IMG/VR virus record: IMGVR_UViG_3300036792_000284
Span: 1-64,000 of that record
DNA length: 64,000 nucleotides
Origin: a virus
Strand: one strand, 5' to 3'
Positions 16,501 to 24,712 of this stretch are shown here, in pieces. Position 1 is the stretch's first letter. The number at the start of each line of letters is the position of its first letter. A program made the position numbers and the translations under genes. Under the pieces are notes generated by a model, which was given only the letters and a program-made list of their open reading frames with translations, searched no databases and had not been told where the DNA came from.

Positions 16501-19500
16501 AGGAACGAGGTGAAGTCGCCGGTCAGCGCCGTGATCTGGCTGTTCTGGACCTCGCTGGCCAGCGTCACGGCGTCGACCGCCGCGCCCAGCTGGTTCATCC
16601 CGTTCTTGAGGTTGTAGCCGGCGACCCCCATGTTCAGCCAGCCGGTCACCAGGTCTTTGACCTTGGTCTCCTGGGTGGCCAGGTCGTCGGTGACCTTGAC
16701 CCCGGCCAGGTCCATCAGCGCGAACGACTGCTGGACCGACGTGCCGTACTGCTTGGTGGTGGCCGCCGCCGTCTCCAGCGTGGTCGTCCAGTCCTTCTGC
16801 TCGGCCGTCAACTGCTTCAGCACCAGCGACGTCGAGCCCGGCTGCTGGTTGGTGCCGGTGACGGCCTCCCACAGGTCCTTGAACGCCTGCAGGTGCAGCC
16901 CGAAGCCGGACGCGTCCTTCGTCAGATTCGACCAGCCCTGCGCCATGTTGCCGACGAAGTTCCGGCTGCTGGCCGCCGACTGGGCCAGCCACTTGTTCAT
17001 CGAGGAGAGGTTGGTCTGGATCTGGGCAAAGCCCTGGCTGGCGTTGTCGTTGGCCAGCGAGGAGATCAGGCCGCCGACGTAGGCCTTGGCCTGGCTGCTG
17101 GCCTGGCCAGCGGCGTAGATCGCGTAGCCGACGGCGCCGATGGCCGCGGCGATGGCGAGGATGGTGCTGGCGGGGATGGCCGCGAAAGCGGCTTTCGTCT
17201 GGACCCCGAGCGCCTCGAAGGCGCCGCCGACCAGCGGCAGCTTGGCCAGCAGGCCGATGAAGTTCAGAGTGAGTTTCTCAACCCAGCCGACCAGGTTTAT
17301 CACCTGGGTGGCCAGCAGCCCGCCGTAGTGCACTACGGAGAAGAAAGCGATGCCGGCGGCCAGCGCGTACGGCCCGACGGCGTTGAGGGCCTTCTGCACC
17401 ACCGACAGCGCGTAGGCGATGCCCTCGAATAGCAGCTCCGAGACGTGCGTCATCTGCCCGGCCTGCAGGAACAGGCCGAGGATCTTGAGGATGGAGGTCC
17501 CGATGCCGGCCAGGATGTGCATGTCGTTGGTCGCGGTGTTGATCATCGGCCCCAGCAGGTTCGAGTGGCTCGAAACTGCCTGCTGGATCTTGATGACCAT
17601 GTCCTCGACCCAGGTGCCGGCCTTCTGCGTGATGGACTGCAGCAGGCCCATGTGCCCGGTGAGGGTGTTGATGGCGGCGCCGAAGATCGTGACCACGGTG
17701 GGCGCCATGGCGCCCTGCATGGTCCGGATGGTGACCGGCAGGCGGCTCATGGTCGCGTTGAGCGAGCCCGCCTTGGCCTGCAGCGGACCGAAGTGCGCGG
17801 TGCCCAGGTTGTCGGCCCCGGTGCCGAGCGCGTCCAGCGCGGTGTGCACCCCGGTGAGGTGCGCGATGACGTCCTTGGTCGCAGGCTCGGCGGCGACGGC
17901 GAAGGCACCGAGGGCGACGCTGGCGGCGATGACGGCAGGAACCAGGACGATGAAGAAGTCGATGAGCGTGTGCAGGGCCAGCGCCCACACACTGATGGTG
18001 CCGGCAAAGGGGATCTTGCTGAACACCCCGCCGAACAGGGTCAGGTCCCTAGTGAAGAAACCCCACAAGCCGCCGGCCCCGCGGGCAGTGTTCCCCGCCG
18101 TGTTGGCGGCAGTGCCGGCGTCCTTGGAGGCAGCGGCGGTGGCTTTCGCCTTAACCCCGGCCCGCTCCATCGCGTCTGCGAGCATGTTCCAGGCGGCAGC
18201 GTCCGCCGGGTCCGGCTCCCCTGGCGAAGCGGCCCCGGGCGGAGCCGGAGGCGGCCCGCCGCCCCCGCCGCCCGCCGCCCCGCCCCGCCCGAGCAGGGCC
18301 ATCAGGGCCTTGCCCTGCTCCTGCGCGCTGAGCATCCGGCCCTCGATCTGGTTCAGGTCGTCCAGCACCTCGGCGTCGTTCATGGTCGCGTAGAACTCGT
18401 ACTTCTTGCGGGCCGCCTCAATCAGCTTGCCGACGAAAACGTCCAGCTCGTCCTCGGCCGCGGACCCGTCCCACTCGACGCTGGTCCGGACCTCCTTCGG
18501 GACCTTCTCCTCCTCCTTGATGAACTCCTCCACGCCGGAGATGGCCCCGGTGGCGTCCACGTTGATGACGATGTCGGACTCGTCCCGGTCCAGCCGTTCC
18601 ATCGCGTCGTTGAGTGCTGCCAGCTCCGCCTCGGTCAGGTCGGCGCCCCGCAGGCCGACCTGAGGCTCCGCGTGCTCCCGGCCGAACTCGGTCAGCATCG
18701 CGGACAGCGCGTCCAGGTCGTCCTGGGCCTGGGACCAGCCCTCGATCGCGAGGTGCGGCTCGACAACCTCGCCGTCCAGCACTTCCAGCTCGTCCTGCAG
18801 GGCGTCGGCCTCCAGCCGGGCCGCCTCGACCTCCGCGAAGCTGATGCCGACGTTCAGCCGGGACCGCGTGTCCAGTTCCTTCAGCTCGGCGGCCAGCAGG
18901 GTCGCCTCGGTGACCGCCTCCGGCCCGCCCACAAGCTCGATCCTGGGATGCGCGGTCACCGTGTCCAGCGCCTTCAGCTCCGCGGCCAGGGCCCGGGCCG
19001 CGGCCGAGCTGGTCACCTCCGGGGTGATGCTGACCGGGACCTTGCCGCCGGTGAACGGGATGCCGCCCAGCCGCGTCGCCGAGGACACGATGTCGGTGGT
19101 CTCCGCGCGCGGCAGCCCCATTAGCGCCGCCCGGTACGTGGCCAACTGGGCCATCGCCTGGGAGTCGTCGAGGACCGCGCGCGTCTGTACCGTGTTCGGC
19201 AGGCCGATGAGCGCCGCGTTGTAGGCGTTGACCGTGGACAGCCCCTCGCCGAGGCTGCCCGCCGACGCGTGCGTGCCCTGCAGCGCGTTGGCGTGCGCCA
19301 GCAGCAGAGCCGTCTCGGCGCCGATCGCCGCGCTGCGGTCGCGGATGGCGGCCGACAGCGCCGCGGTCTGCATGGTCTCGCGCTGCAGAAAGCCCAGGTA
19401 CTGGTCGGCCGTCAAGTACCCCGCGAAGTGCGCCTTGTTCTCCAGCAGCGACAGTGCGTACATCTGCTGGCGGTAGGACATCGCCTGCTGGACCGAGGAG

Positions 19501-19790
19501 AACCCGAGCCACTTCTGCCGGTTGAGCAGCGTGGTGTAGTTCAGCTCCTGAGACAGGTCGCTCAGGTGCTGGGTCATGTCGTTCCGGCCGCCGAACAGCA
19601 GCTGGGTGTTGGTCTGCTTGGCGGAGTTGGCCAACTGGGACAGGGCCTGGGACTCGGCCTGGATGGCCGCGATGTCCTTCTGCCGGGCGGCGGCTGCCGC
19701 CGTCGAGCCCGCCACCTCGGCCGCGGTCTCCGCCTTGACCGCGTCCGCCATGCCCTGCAGTGCCGCCTTGGCCTGGGCGGCGTCACGCAT
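13590..19790 (-). CDS. tape measure protein with C-terminal lysozyme-like domain
   Basis: A 2066-residue protein, by length and position the tail length ruler. Residues about 1-560 are helical coiled coil, then a Pro/Gly-rich hinge. About 600-980 carries several strongly hydrophobic helices (WALALHTLIDFFIVLVPAVI) likely to insert in membrane. About 1390-1620 holds a Trp-rich 38-residue repeat. The C-terminal end has an SLT-type motif (YDVENREAGFNM, SGAYGLAQFI, QRYGTPEGAWAHE), suggesting local peptidoglycan cleavage at entry. Start ATG overlaps the stop of a 30-codon ORF as TGATG. Confidence 0.9.
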   Translation of the reverse strand: MRDAAQAKAALQGMADAVKAETAAEVAGSTAAAAARQKDIAAIQAESQALSQLANSAKQTNTQLLFGGRNDMTQHLSDLSQELNYTTLLNRQKWLGFSSVQQAMSYRQQMYALSLLENKAHFAGYLTADQYLGFLQRETMQTAALSAAIRDRSAAIGAETALLLAHANALQGTHASAGSLGEGLSTVNAYNAALIGLPNTVQTRAVLDDSQAMAQLATYRAALMGLPRAETTDIVSSATRLGGIPFTGGKVPVSITPEVTSSAAARALAAELKALDTVTAHPRIELVGGPEAVTEATLLAAELKELDTRSRLNVGISFAEVEAARLEADALQDELEVLDGEVVEPHLAIEGWSQAQDDLDALSAMLTEFGREHAEPQVGLRGADLTEAELAALNDAMERLDRDESDIVINVDATGAISGVEEFIKEEEKVPKEVRTSVEWDGSAAEDELDVFVGKLIEAARKKYEFYATMNDAEVLDDLNQIEGRMLSAQEQGKALMALLGRGGAAGGGGGGPPPAPPGAASPGEPDPADAAAWNMLADAMERAGVKAKATAAASKDAGTAANTAGNTARGAGGLWGFFTRDLTLFGGVFSKIPFAGTISVWALALHTLIDFFIVLVPAVIAASVALGAFAVAAEPATKDVIAHLTGVHTALDALGTGADNLGTAHFGPLQAKAGSLNATMSRLPVTIRTMQGAMAPTVVTIFGAAINTLTGHMGLLQSITQKAGTWVEDMVIKIQQAVSSHSNLLGPMINTATNDMHILAGIGTSILKILGLFLQAGQMTHVSELLFEGIAYALSVVQKALNAVGPYALAAGIAFFSVVHYGGLLATQVINLVGWVEKLTLNFIGLLAKLPLVGGAFEALGVQTKAAFAAIPASTILAIAAAIGAVGYAIYAAGQASSQAKAYVGGLISSLANDNASQGFAQIQTNLSSMNKWLAQSAASSRNFVGNMAQGWSNLTKDASGFGLHLQAFKDLWEAVTGTNQQPGSTSLVLKQLTAEQKDWTTTLETAAATTKQYGTSVQQSFALMDLAGVKVTDDLATQETKVKDLVTGWLNMGVAGYNLKNGMNQLGAAVDAVTLASEVQNSQITALTGDFTSFLTLVDSGQNSFEAYATGINTVGTNSKVAGASMGGLNAVSLTLRQSWEANLTAGQTLYNNLLLQNAAAGNNAKSNAALAASGRDIVNSLLAQGGATTESVQGAYALAQTMGYTGKATYDALLKWSGGNQTLKGTTADLNKQVGILETGSANLTTDVQNLASAINTNLNQAIAAGLVNMPQMTKAVANFYQYVLTHRADLAKGITPQEVSLSKQVANALIAVYGTSPQGLSQAKDEFLATLSQMGIDRKQALALWAKDQPAPVKPTLDTGPLQAKLQQLSNEIGQASVPAPAYQAQSGNFFNKTLPGWFAGYATSWQQHWVQGWQFFYGNIVAPMGKFFTSIVPGWFTGYAASWQQHWVQGWQAFNNNIFAPMGKFFTVTVPGWFTGYANSWSQHWVQGWQAFNNNILTPMGKFFTVTVPGWFTGYANSWSQHWIQGWQAFNGNILAPMGKFFTTTIPGWFAGYASSWSQHWVQGWQAFNGNILAPMQRFFVNDIPGWWNSLGTKWNSFWSSAWTGASQVLGKIESFFTTTLPNAMWNSLRGGIDHVIGGLNTVIGWINSVTSVVGIHIGTIPTLAAGGPVHKVSGSVPGTGDEDGTHIIAMGGEFMLRKPARMALQAAFGPDFLDALNNADTWLGSGSRGNTASQRRGPGFGRHASGGIVGDITNWLGDVGSVAGAAWHGITGAASDVTQWGEQAVFNAMWNVAGAPAQKGLEALGTPGDMGAAWLQNIHTGISNWMTGQTTAANAAIPSAGTGGGIIAAMMKNLAAARGWTGAQWSALYDVENREAGFNMTAQNPTSGAYGLAQFINGPGEYAQYGGNSTTALGQVTAMLNYIAQRYGTPEGAWAHEQQFGWYAGGGPVAPTSSMGFGLASGGGVPAAGLSNVAAMFGGGMAAGGVVPNLFVPGLSANLSRQLSAATAGQLPRTLSDAAGNRVGLQVDNLTINNPRAEKPSDSITRASNRLAFLGGRGMV
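15042..15611 (-). repeat. five 114-bp tandem repeats in the tape measure gene
   Basis: Five in-frame 114-bp units encode 38-residue copies with PGWF-GYA-SW-QHW-QGWQ-F-NI--PMGK; a sixth, degenerate copy (PGWWNSLGTKWNSFW) follows down to about 14934. The 8-9 aromatic residues per unit are nearly invariant while the linker positions drift. Confidence 0.9.
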
Positions 19791-19882
19791 CAGGTCACCG
19801 AAGTCGCCTGGATGTTAAACCGATCGCCTTGTAAATTACGTACCAGGCGATCTAACCAGTACTCCGGTCCCTCATAAGCCAC
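19790..19882 (-). CDS. 30-residue ORF coupled to the tape measure gene
   Basis: GTG start inside the end of the preceding gene, then VAYEGPEYWLDRLVRN and an IQATSVT end; its TGA overlaps the tape-measure ATG. Either a tiny coupled gene or a leader that delivers ribosomes to the tape measure start. No homology recognised. Confidence 0.45.
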   Translation of the reverse strand: MAYEGPEYWLDRLVRNLQGDRFNIQATSVT

Positions 19883-20051
19883 AACTGTGGCTCAGAGGCT
19901 CAGAGTAAGGCGTCATGAGCACCACCCCCTCTCCCAGAAGGGGCCGCAGCCCGATGTAGTCAGCGAACCTGACGGCTAGGACCGGCTTCCGCACCTGCGC
20001 GGCCTCGCGCAGGCAGGCCGCGTCGCGCGCATCGTCTCGCACGATGCTCAC
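19872..20051 (-). CDS. small hypothetical protein between tail chaperone and tape measure
   Basis: A 59-residue product (VSIVRDDARDAACLREA start) whose GTG overlaps the chaperone stop as GTGA. Codon third positions remain G/C-rich through its length except at the end. Function unknown; possibly a third tail assembly factor. Confidence 0.55.
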   Translation of the reverse strand: MSIVRDDARDAACLREAAQVRKPVLAVRFADYIGLRPLLGEGVVLMTPYSEPLSHSCGL

Positions 20052-20634
20052 CCCCCGCCTCCGCTCAGCGCGATGTCCTCCGGCACCGGCGGCGGCGCCG
20101 CGGCACCGAACATCGCCGCGAAACCCTCGTACGAGCCGGCTGCGTTGCTCGCCTCCACCCCGGCCGCCGGGTCAGCAGCGACCCTGGCGAACCGCGCGTC
20201 GTCCTCAAGCCGGTCGGCGACCTTCGGCCCGCGGATGCGGTCCAGCTCCCGCTCTTCCGGCGACCTGGTGGCGAAGATGTCGAGGGACGCCGCCAGCTCC
20301 ACCAGCGGGTTACGCCCGCCGTGCTTCTCGGTGTCCACCATCGCCTGCGCTCCGATGAAGCTGCATATCGTCTTGACCTGCCACTCGGCCACCTTCAGGC
20401 GCGACCTGTGCTCCCGGTCGCGCCGCGCGGTGGCAGCCTCCAGGACCTGCCTCAGACGGCAGACGTAGAGGTCGAGGATGTAATCGTCGGTCCATCCGTA
20501 CTCGTGGCTGAGGACGTCGAACGCCGCCGCGAACGAGCCGGCGAGTTGAGTTCCTGCACCGACGCCTCCGGCTCCGCCGGCGCCTTGTCCTGACCCGTCT
20601 TGCGGAACATCTCGATCGTCCGCTGGAGCTTTTT
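20048..20634 (-). CDS. tail assembly chaperone gpT-like part, made by -1 frameshift
   Basis: In the -1 frame after the slippery site the protein continues through a Gly-rich linker to FDVLSHEYGWTDDYIL, CRLRQVLEAAT and AEWQVKTICSF, the usual C-terminal part of actinophage tail assembly chaperones. The shorter frame from 20392 lacks the conserved YGWT/RLRQ part, so I take the fused product as the real one. It should bind tape measure and tail tube during assembly (family knowledge). Confidence 0.8.
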
Positions 20635-21084
20635 TCCCAGGGCCTGCAGCTCCGGGGCCTCGTTGCGGACGATGACCTCGATCAGGTCGAAGGCGTCTTC
20701 CAGCTCCGGGTTATGCAGCTCCTCGCCGAACTGGGACCACAGCGCCTGGTTGGCCTCGCTCTCCTGCTTGGTCAACTGGGAGGCGGCCTTGTCGACGATG
20801 CCGGCCGGGCGGCACATCGACGCCAGGAAGGCGATGGCTTCCCCTTCGGCGTCGGGGATCGACATGGCGATAAGCATCAGCAGCTTCTGGCCGAACTCCG
20901 CGGGGTCGTCCTGGAAGTTGAGCTGCGTCTGGGTCAGCGCCGGGCCGGCCCCGTGGGTGAGCACGCGCAGCAGGCGGAAGAACTGGCGGGTGCGCATCCG
21001 CAGCACTTCGACCGTGAAGCCGGTCGACAGCTTGCACTCGGCTGGCTGCGGGTCGATGCGGTCCAGCTCGGAATCGTCCGGCAC
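20452..21084 (-). CDS. tail assembly chaperone gpG-like
   Basis: A 210-residue product between the major tail protein and the tape measure, the standard place for lambda gpG equivalents. GTG at 21084 follows GGGAGGG, which I prefer to the longer open frame. Contains FRLLRVLTHGAGPALTQ and a helical, acidic middle. It carries the slippery heptamer near its 3' end, so two products (G and GT) are expected. CGATT motif 37 nt upstream of the start. Confidence 0.8.
   Translation of the reverse strand: MPDDSELDRIDPQPAECKLSTGFTVEVLRMRTRQFFRLLRVLTHGAGPALTQTQLNFQDDPAEFGQKLLMLIAMSIPDAEGEAIAFLASMCRPAGIVDKAASQLTKQESEANQALWSQFGEELHNPELEDAFDLIEVIVRNEAPELQALGKKLQRTIEMFRKTGQDKAPAEPEASVQELNSPARSRRRSTSSATSTDGPTITSSTSTSAV
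20632..20638 (-). other. -1 ribosomal slippery sequence in tail chaperone gene
   Basis: On the minus strand the codons CTG GGA AAA AAG contain G-GGA-AAA in the correct phase, the same class as the lambda G/T slip site. Slipping back one base enters a frame that stays open down to 20048. Confidence 0.85.
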
Positions 21085-21139
21085 GTGGCCCTCCCGGGGG
21101 CTCTGAGGTAGTCGCCCGGACAATCGGCGGGCAACGCAA

Positions 21140-21191
21140 ACGGCCCGCTCCGGGTTATGTCTGGCGAACAAGTCCCCGTGGAGCGGGCCGT
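21140..21191 (-). terminator. long-loop hairpin upstream of tail chaperones
   Basis: A 12-bp perfect arm pair (21140-21151 with 21180-21191) with a 28-nt loop separates the major tail gene from the chaperone gene. No long T run follows, so attenuation or RNA processing is as likely as termination. Confidence 0.5.
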
Positions 21192-21250
21192 CTGGTCAGG
21201 CGTCGATCACTACTCTCAGCGCCTACTGTACCGCAGTCAAGCGGCCAGGG

Positions 21251-21886
21251 TTAGATGGCTAGCGACTGGAACGGCTCGGCGGTGAACGCGCCGACCTGGT
21301 TCCCCGGCCAGGAGATCAGGCGGCCGATCTGCATGCCCTGGGTGTTGAGGGTGGACAGCGTGGCGCCGACTTCGTTGGTCTGCGAGAACAGCGCGCGGCC
21401 CGCGATGCTGCAGCTCAGGCCGGTCTTGTAGCTCGGGCCGGTGAAGTTGAACGGCTGGAACTGCACACGGTAGAGGACGAAGTCCAGGGTGCGGATGCTG
21501 CCGCCGGCGTCCTTGGCGGGCACCCGGATGGCCAGCGGGCGGGTGACCTGGTTCATGCTGTTCAGGGTCCACAGCGGGATGGCGTAGTAGTCCGCCCCCG
21601 CGGCGCCGCTGGAGGTCACGGTCGTGCCGGTGATGAACGCGATCGTCGAGAAGGGGATGAAGCCCTCTTCGATGGTCACGTTCGCAAAGTTGATCCAAAA
21701 GTGCTCGGACAGGACGACGTCGTCGCCCGTGTTCTCGAAGTTCCCCTGGTCAGTGCTGATCGTCCCGTTACGGACGCCGTAGACGGTGGCCGTCTCGGCG
21801 CCAGACGTTCCGTCCAGGATGGCCGCGTGCGACAGCGAGAAGCCCTCGAACGGCGTGCCGGCGAAAGTGTTGCTGGCGGTGGGCAT
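21251..21886 (-). CDS. major tail (tube) protein
   Basis: A 211-residue protein starting MPTASNTFAGTPFEGFSL with GCAGGAGG upstream. Beta-rich composition (TATVYGVRNGTIST, RTLDFVLYRVQFQPF) and position immediately before the G/GT chaperones and tape measure make the tail-tube assignment likely. CGATT motif 44 nt upstream of the start. Confidence 0.7.
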   Translation of the reverse strand: MPTASNTFAGTPFEGFSLSHAAILDGTSGAETATVYGVRNGTISTDQGNFENTGDDVVLSEHFWINFANVTIEEGFIPFSTIAFITGTTVTSSGAAGADYYAIPLWTLNSMNQVTRPLAIRVPAKDAGGSIRTLDFVLYRVQFQPFNFTGPSYKTGLSCSIAGRALFSQTNEVGATLSTLNTQGMQIGRLISWPGNQVGAFTAEPFQSLAI

Positions 21887-21940
21887 GGTCGCGCGACCTC
21901 CTGCTAGACCGTTGGTCTTTCAGCAGGGCTAATCGGCGGG

Positions 21941-22345
21941 CTAGTTCTTGTAGAGCGCGGCGCAGTCCACCGGGGCGAACGTCTTCTGGATGTAGGCCAG
22001 GGCCTGCCGCTGCTGGGGGGTTTTCACGCCGCCGCCCAACTGGAACAGGTAGGCCCACAGCTGCTGCTCCTGCACCCGGGTCTGATTGCCGATGGAGCAG
22101 GCCGACAGCTGGGAGGCGTGTATGGTGGCGCCCTGGCTCAGCGCGCTCAGCGACAGCATGGTGACCACCACCGTGAGCACGATGTCGAGGGCGAAAGAGA
22201 CAGCCAGCCCGACAGCCAGGCGCCGAGTCTGCCGTCCGGAGATGGATACCTCCTGCAGCCGGGCAGCCACCCCGTCCAGCGCCCGGCTCAGGTTTTCCAG
22301 CCGACCCAGGACATCCGCAGGCGGCAGCCCCTCATCCGCGGTCAT
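21941..22345 (-). CDS. membrane protein of the lysis region (holin candidate)
   Basis: A 134-residue protein: helical N terminus (about 1-40), one strong transmembrane segment (about 45-72, VGLAVSFALDIVLTVVVTML), then an extracytoplasmic part with two cysteines. It is near LysM/lysozyme and peptidase genes. Single-span holin, antiholin or spanin-like function are all possible. Confidence 0.5.
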   Translation of the reverse strand: MTADEGLPPADVLGRLENLSRALDGVAARLQEVSISGRQTRRLAVGLAVSFALDIVLTVVVTMLSLSALSQGATIHASQLSACSIGNQTRVQEQQLWAYLFQLGGGVKTPQQRQALAYIQKTFAPVDCAALYKN

Positions 22346-22547
22346 CGTCGTCCCCCCCTGCAGCGGACCTGCGCAGCGAGTCCGCTGCCTGGCTGAGCGA
22401 CACCCGCAGCTCGCTCACCAGATCATCTGCCGTCTGCAGCAGGTCATCGATAACCCGATCTTTGTCCTTCAAATCGGACATGACCTTCCCGTGCTCAGCG
22501 CTGACCGGCCGGAGCTTCGAGTGGCGGCGCCACGGCAGCAGCCTCAT
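22332..22547 (-). CDS. small charged helical protein of the lysis region
   Basis: A 71-residue product beginning MRLLPWRRHSK, then a predicted helix (DKDRVIDDLLQTADDL) and an acidic tail. ATG preceded by AGGAGG. It overlaps the end of the upstream holin-like gene and the start of the downstream one. Confidence 0.55.
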   Translation of the reverse strand: MRLLPWRRHSKLRPVSAEHGKVMSDLKDKDRVIDDLLQTADDLVSELRVSLSQAADSLRRSAAGGDDDDRG

Positions 22548-22890
22548 GCCCGCCTCCTTCCGCGGAGCGCATCTCGCGCAGCAGGCGCAGCATGTCGGCC
22601 ACCGTGTCAGCCATGCTCCGGACGGTGGTGTTGATCTCCGTCAGCGCCGGGAACACCTGGGTGGTGTAGGCATCGATGAGGCGGTCGCGCTGCTCCTCGG
22701 CCTTGGTCTTCTCCGTGAGCAGCATCTCCCGGATGGCCTGCGACTGCTGCCACAGGACGGCAGCCTCTGACGTGTCCACCTTGCCGTGCGCCGCGCGGCG
22801 CATGCTGAGGTACGAGGCGAGCCCGGTCACCGCCCCGACCCCCGCCACGGCAACCGTGGCGAGGATGGCCATGAAATCCGTGGAGGTCAT
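22495..22890 (-). CDS. holin-like membrane protein
   Basis: A 131-residue product with one N-terminal membrane span (about 5-30, FMAILATVAVAGVGAV), then a basic junction RRAAHGK and a cytoplasmic helical coiled coil. The layout (N-out span, long charged tail) fits phage holins or tail-associated membrane proteins. It lies next to a papain-like peptidase gene. Confidence 0.55.
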   Translation of the reverse strand: MTSTDFMAILATVAVAGVGAVTGLASYLSMRRAAHGKVDTSEAAVLWQQSQAIREMLLTEKTKAEEQRDRLIDAYTTQVFPALTEINTTVRSMADTVADMLRLLREMRSAEGGGHEAAAVAPPLEAPAGQR

Positions 22891-22923
22891 TCAGAGACTG
22901 CCGTCCGTAGGGCTGGCTGCGGG

Positions 22924-23721
22924 CTAGACGTACGCCATGTCCGCCAGGAGCTGCTGCAGGTCCAGACCCTCCACCGTGGTGCCGTTGGCCTCCAGCCAGA
23001 GGTCGGTGACCACGGCCCAGGCCTCCTCGGCCGCACCAGCCTGGAAGCCGGTCGTCGCCGGCTGCAGCGCGCCCCAGGTGACGTACTCCAGCGGCGCGCT
23101 GCCCGAGCCGAGGCGGCGCTGCAGGCAGATGGCGTGGCCGCCCTCAACCGGCTCGCCCGGCGTCCAGGTCCACGGCCGGCCCTCGGCGAACTCCGTCTGG
23201 ATGGACGCCTGGCAGTTGATGCCGACGTACACCGTGCCGAACACGTCGAGCACCTGGCCGAGCAGCGTCTCGTCGGCCGGGTTGCCGAACGCCGCGAAGC
23301 CGGCCACCTTGCGCACGTGGCCGTGGGTGTCGGTCATCCCGTGCGCCTTGAGGTCGGCGAGCACCTCGGCCATGTTGCAGCCGTTGTCGGTGTCCGGGTC
23401 GCCCGGCACGTAGCCGCCGACGCGCGAGTAGACCGTCTGAATCTGGTTGTCGGAGAACAGCACCTCGGTGCCGCGGGCGTACCGCGACCACGCCCCGAAC
23501 ATGTGGCCGACAGCGGCGATGGTGCAGTCGCCCAGCTGGTCGTTGAGGTACATAGGCCAGGAGGACACCTTGCTGGCCCGGTCCACGTCCTGCGTGAGCG
23601 GCACCGGCGGCAGGCCGTGGCGGCTGAGCTGCGACCGCGGGTCCAGGTACTTCTCCAGGGTCAGGCGCTTCTTGCTCGGATCGAAAGGCTGGCGTCCGTA
23701 CTTTCCGGCCGTGCGCGGCAT
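22924..23721 (-). CDS. papain-like cysteine peptidase (lysin candidate)
   Basis: A 265-residue protein starting MPRTAGKYG after GGAGG. The YLNDQLGDCTIAAVGH segment (about residues 58-73) gives a Gln and nucleophile Cys, and EGGHAICL (about 205-212) gives the His, as in papain-fold peptidases. Together with the LysM/lysozyme gene just upstream it could cleave cell-wall peptide stems. No signal peptide; export by a holin would be needed. Alternatively an injected host-modifying protease. Confidence 0.6.
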   Translation of the reverse strand: MPRTAGKYGRQPFDPSKKRLTLEKYLDPRSQLSRHGLPPVPLTQDVDRASKVSSWPMYLNDQLGDCTIAAVGHMFGAWSRYARGTEVLFSDNQIQTVYSRVGGYVPGDPDTDNGCNMAEVLADLKAHGMTDTHGHVRKVAGFAAFGNPADETLLGQVLDVFGTVYVGINCQASIQTEFAEGRPWTWTPGEPVEGGHAICLQRRLGSGSAPLEYVTWGALQPATTGFQAGAAEEAWAVVTDLWLEANGTTVEGLDLQQLLADMAYV

Positions 23722-23741
23722 GATGCCTCCAGGAACGACGA

Positions 23742-23772
23742 AAGGGCGGGCCCAGGTTCCGGGTCCGCCCTT
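23742..23772 (-). terminator. hairpin between lysin genes
   Basis: A 12-bp arm pair with one G-T wobble (23742-23753, 23761-23772) and a 7-nt loop lies between the LysM protein stop and the peptidase start. Downstream bases on the minus strand are TCGTCG, so termination is weak at best. Confidence 0.5.
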
Positions 23773-23794
23773 CCGATCGGAGGCTAGCCAGGGA

Positions 23795-24583
23795 TTAGCA
23801 GCGGCCCTCGTAGGCGCCGCTGGTGTAAGTGGTCCACGGTGACCAGTCGGTGCCGTCGTGCGACAGGACAACTGCGGACCGCGCGCTGCCCGACGGGCTG
23901 AGCGTGGCCAGTGCGCCGTTGGAGGCATTGATCTGCCACAGGCCGTAGTCGTCGGTGAGGCTGACGGCATTCGGGTTGCCGCCGGACTCCGCCATGGCAA
24001 TCGCAGCAGCCGTGGACGCCTCCCCCGGGCTGCCTCCGGCGCCCTCCCACAGCGCCTCCAGGGCCGCACAGCCGAACGTCCCGCTCGCCGCGGTGAGCAC
24101 CGGAGCCTGCACGGCCTGAACAGGCTGCTGGGGCGGCGAACTGGCCGGCGGGCTAGCGGGCGGGCTCACCGGCTGGCTGGCGGTCGCAGGGGGCGGGTAC
24201 GCCGCGGCGACGGCGGCTGCCGCGGCCTGGCAGGCCACCTTCAGTACCTGCCCGGCGAAGATCGCGTCCGGGTTGCGGACGCGGTTGTTGTAGGCCAGGG
24301 CCAGGTAGTCGTACGGGTCCCCGCACACGCGCCCGGCGATCTTCCACAGGGTGTCGCCCGGGCGGACCAGGTAGCGGGCCGCCTCCGCGACCCGCGCCAC
24401 GGTCACCGGGGAGGCGGCCTGCACGTGCGTGGTGTCGTGCGCGGGCTCGATGATGGTCTTGACCGTCGGAGTCCCGCCCTGCGAAGTGAGCGGGATGGCG
24501 ATGGCACTGGCGCCCAGGGCGGTTACACCGAGGGCGGCGAACGGACGGCGGCGTGACGGGCGCGCGTGGCGCGGTGCTGGCAT
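23795..24583 (-). CDS. secreted LysM and lysozyme-like (Rpf/SLT-type) protein
   Basis: A 262-residue protein. Residues 1-40 are a basic start (MPAPRHARPSRRR) and hydrophobic segment, a probable export signal or membrane anchor. LysM at about 72-118 (YLVRPGDTLWKIAGR ... AGQVLKVA), a Pro/Ser/Gln linker, then a lysozyme-like domain from about 178 with AMAESGGNPNAVS and DDYGLWQIN. This is the plan of actinobacterial resuscitation-factor or transglycosylase proteins, here placed as endolysin or host-wall remodelling enzyme. GGGAGA precedes the chosen ATG. Confidence 0.75.
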   Translation of the reverse strand: MPAPRHARPSRRRPFAALGVTALGASAIAIPLTSQGGTPTVKTIIEPAHDTTHVQAASPVTVARVAEAARYLVRPGDTLWKIAGRVCGDPYDYLALAYNNRVRNPDAIFAGQVLKVACQAAAAAVAAAYPPPATASQPVSPPASPPASSPPQQPVQAVQAPVLTAASGTFGCAALEALWEGAGGSPGEASTAAAIAMAESGGNPNAVSLTDDYGLWQINASNGALATLSPSGSARSAVVLSHDGTDWSPWTTYTSGAYEGRC

Positions 24584-24712
24584 GCGGGTCTCCCAGCCAG
24601 ACGAGGATGCCCGTGCCATTCCGTACCAGCGCGCGCCTCAGGGTCAGGGAGGCGCCGGACCCTGCTGTCTGGCAGTCAGGTGCGGTTTTGGGTGACGCTA
24701 ACACTGCAATCG

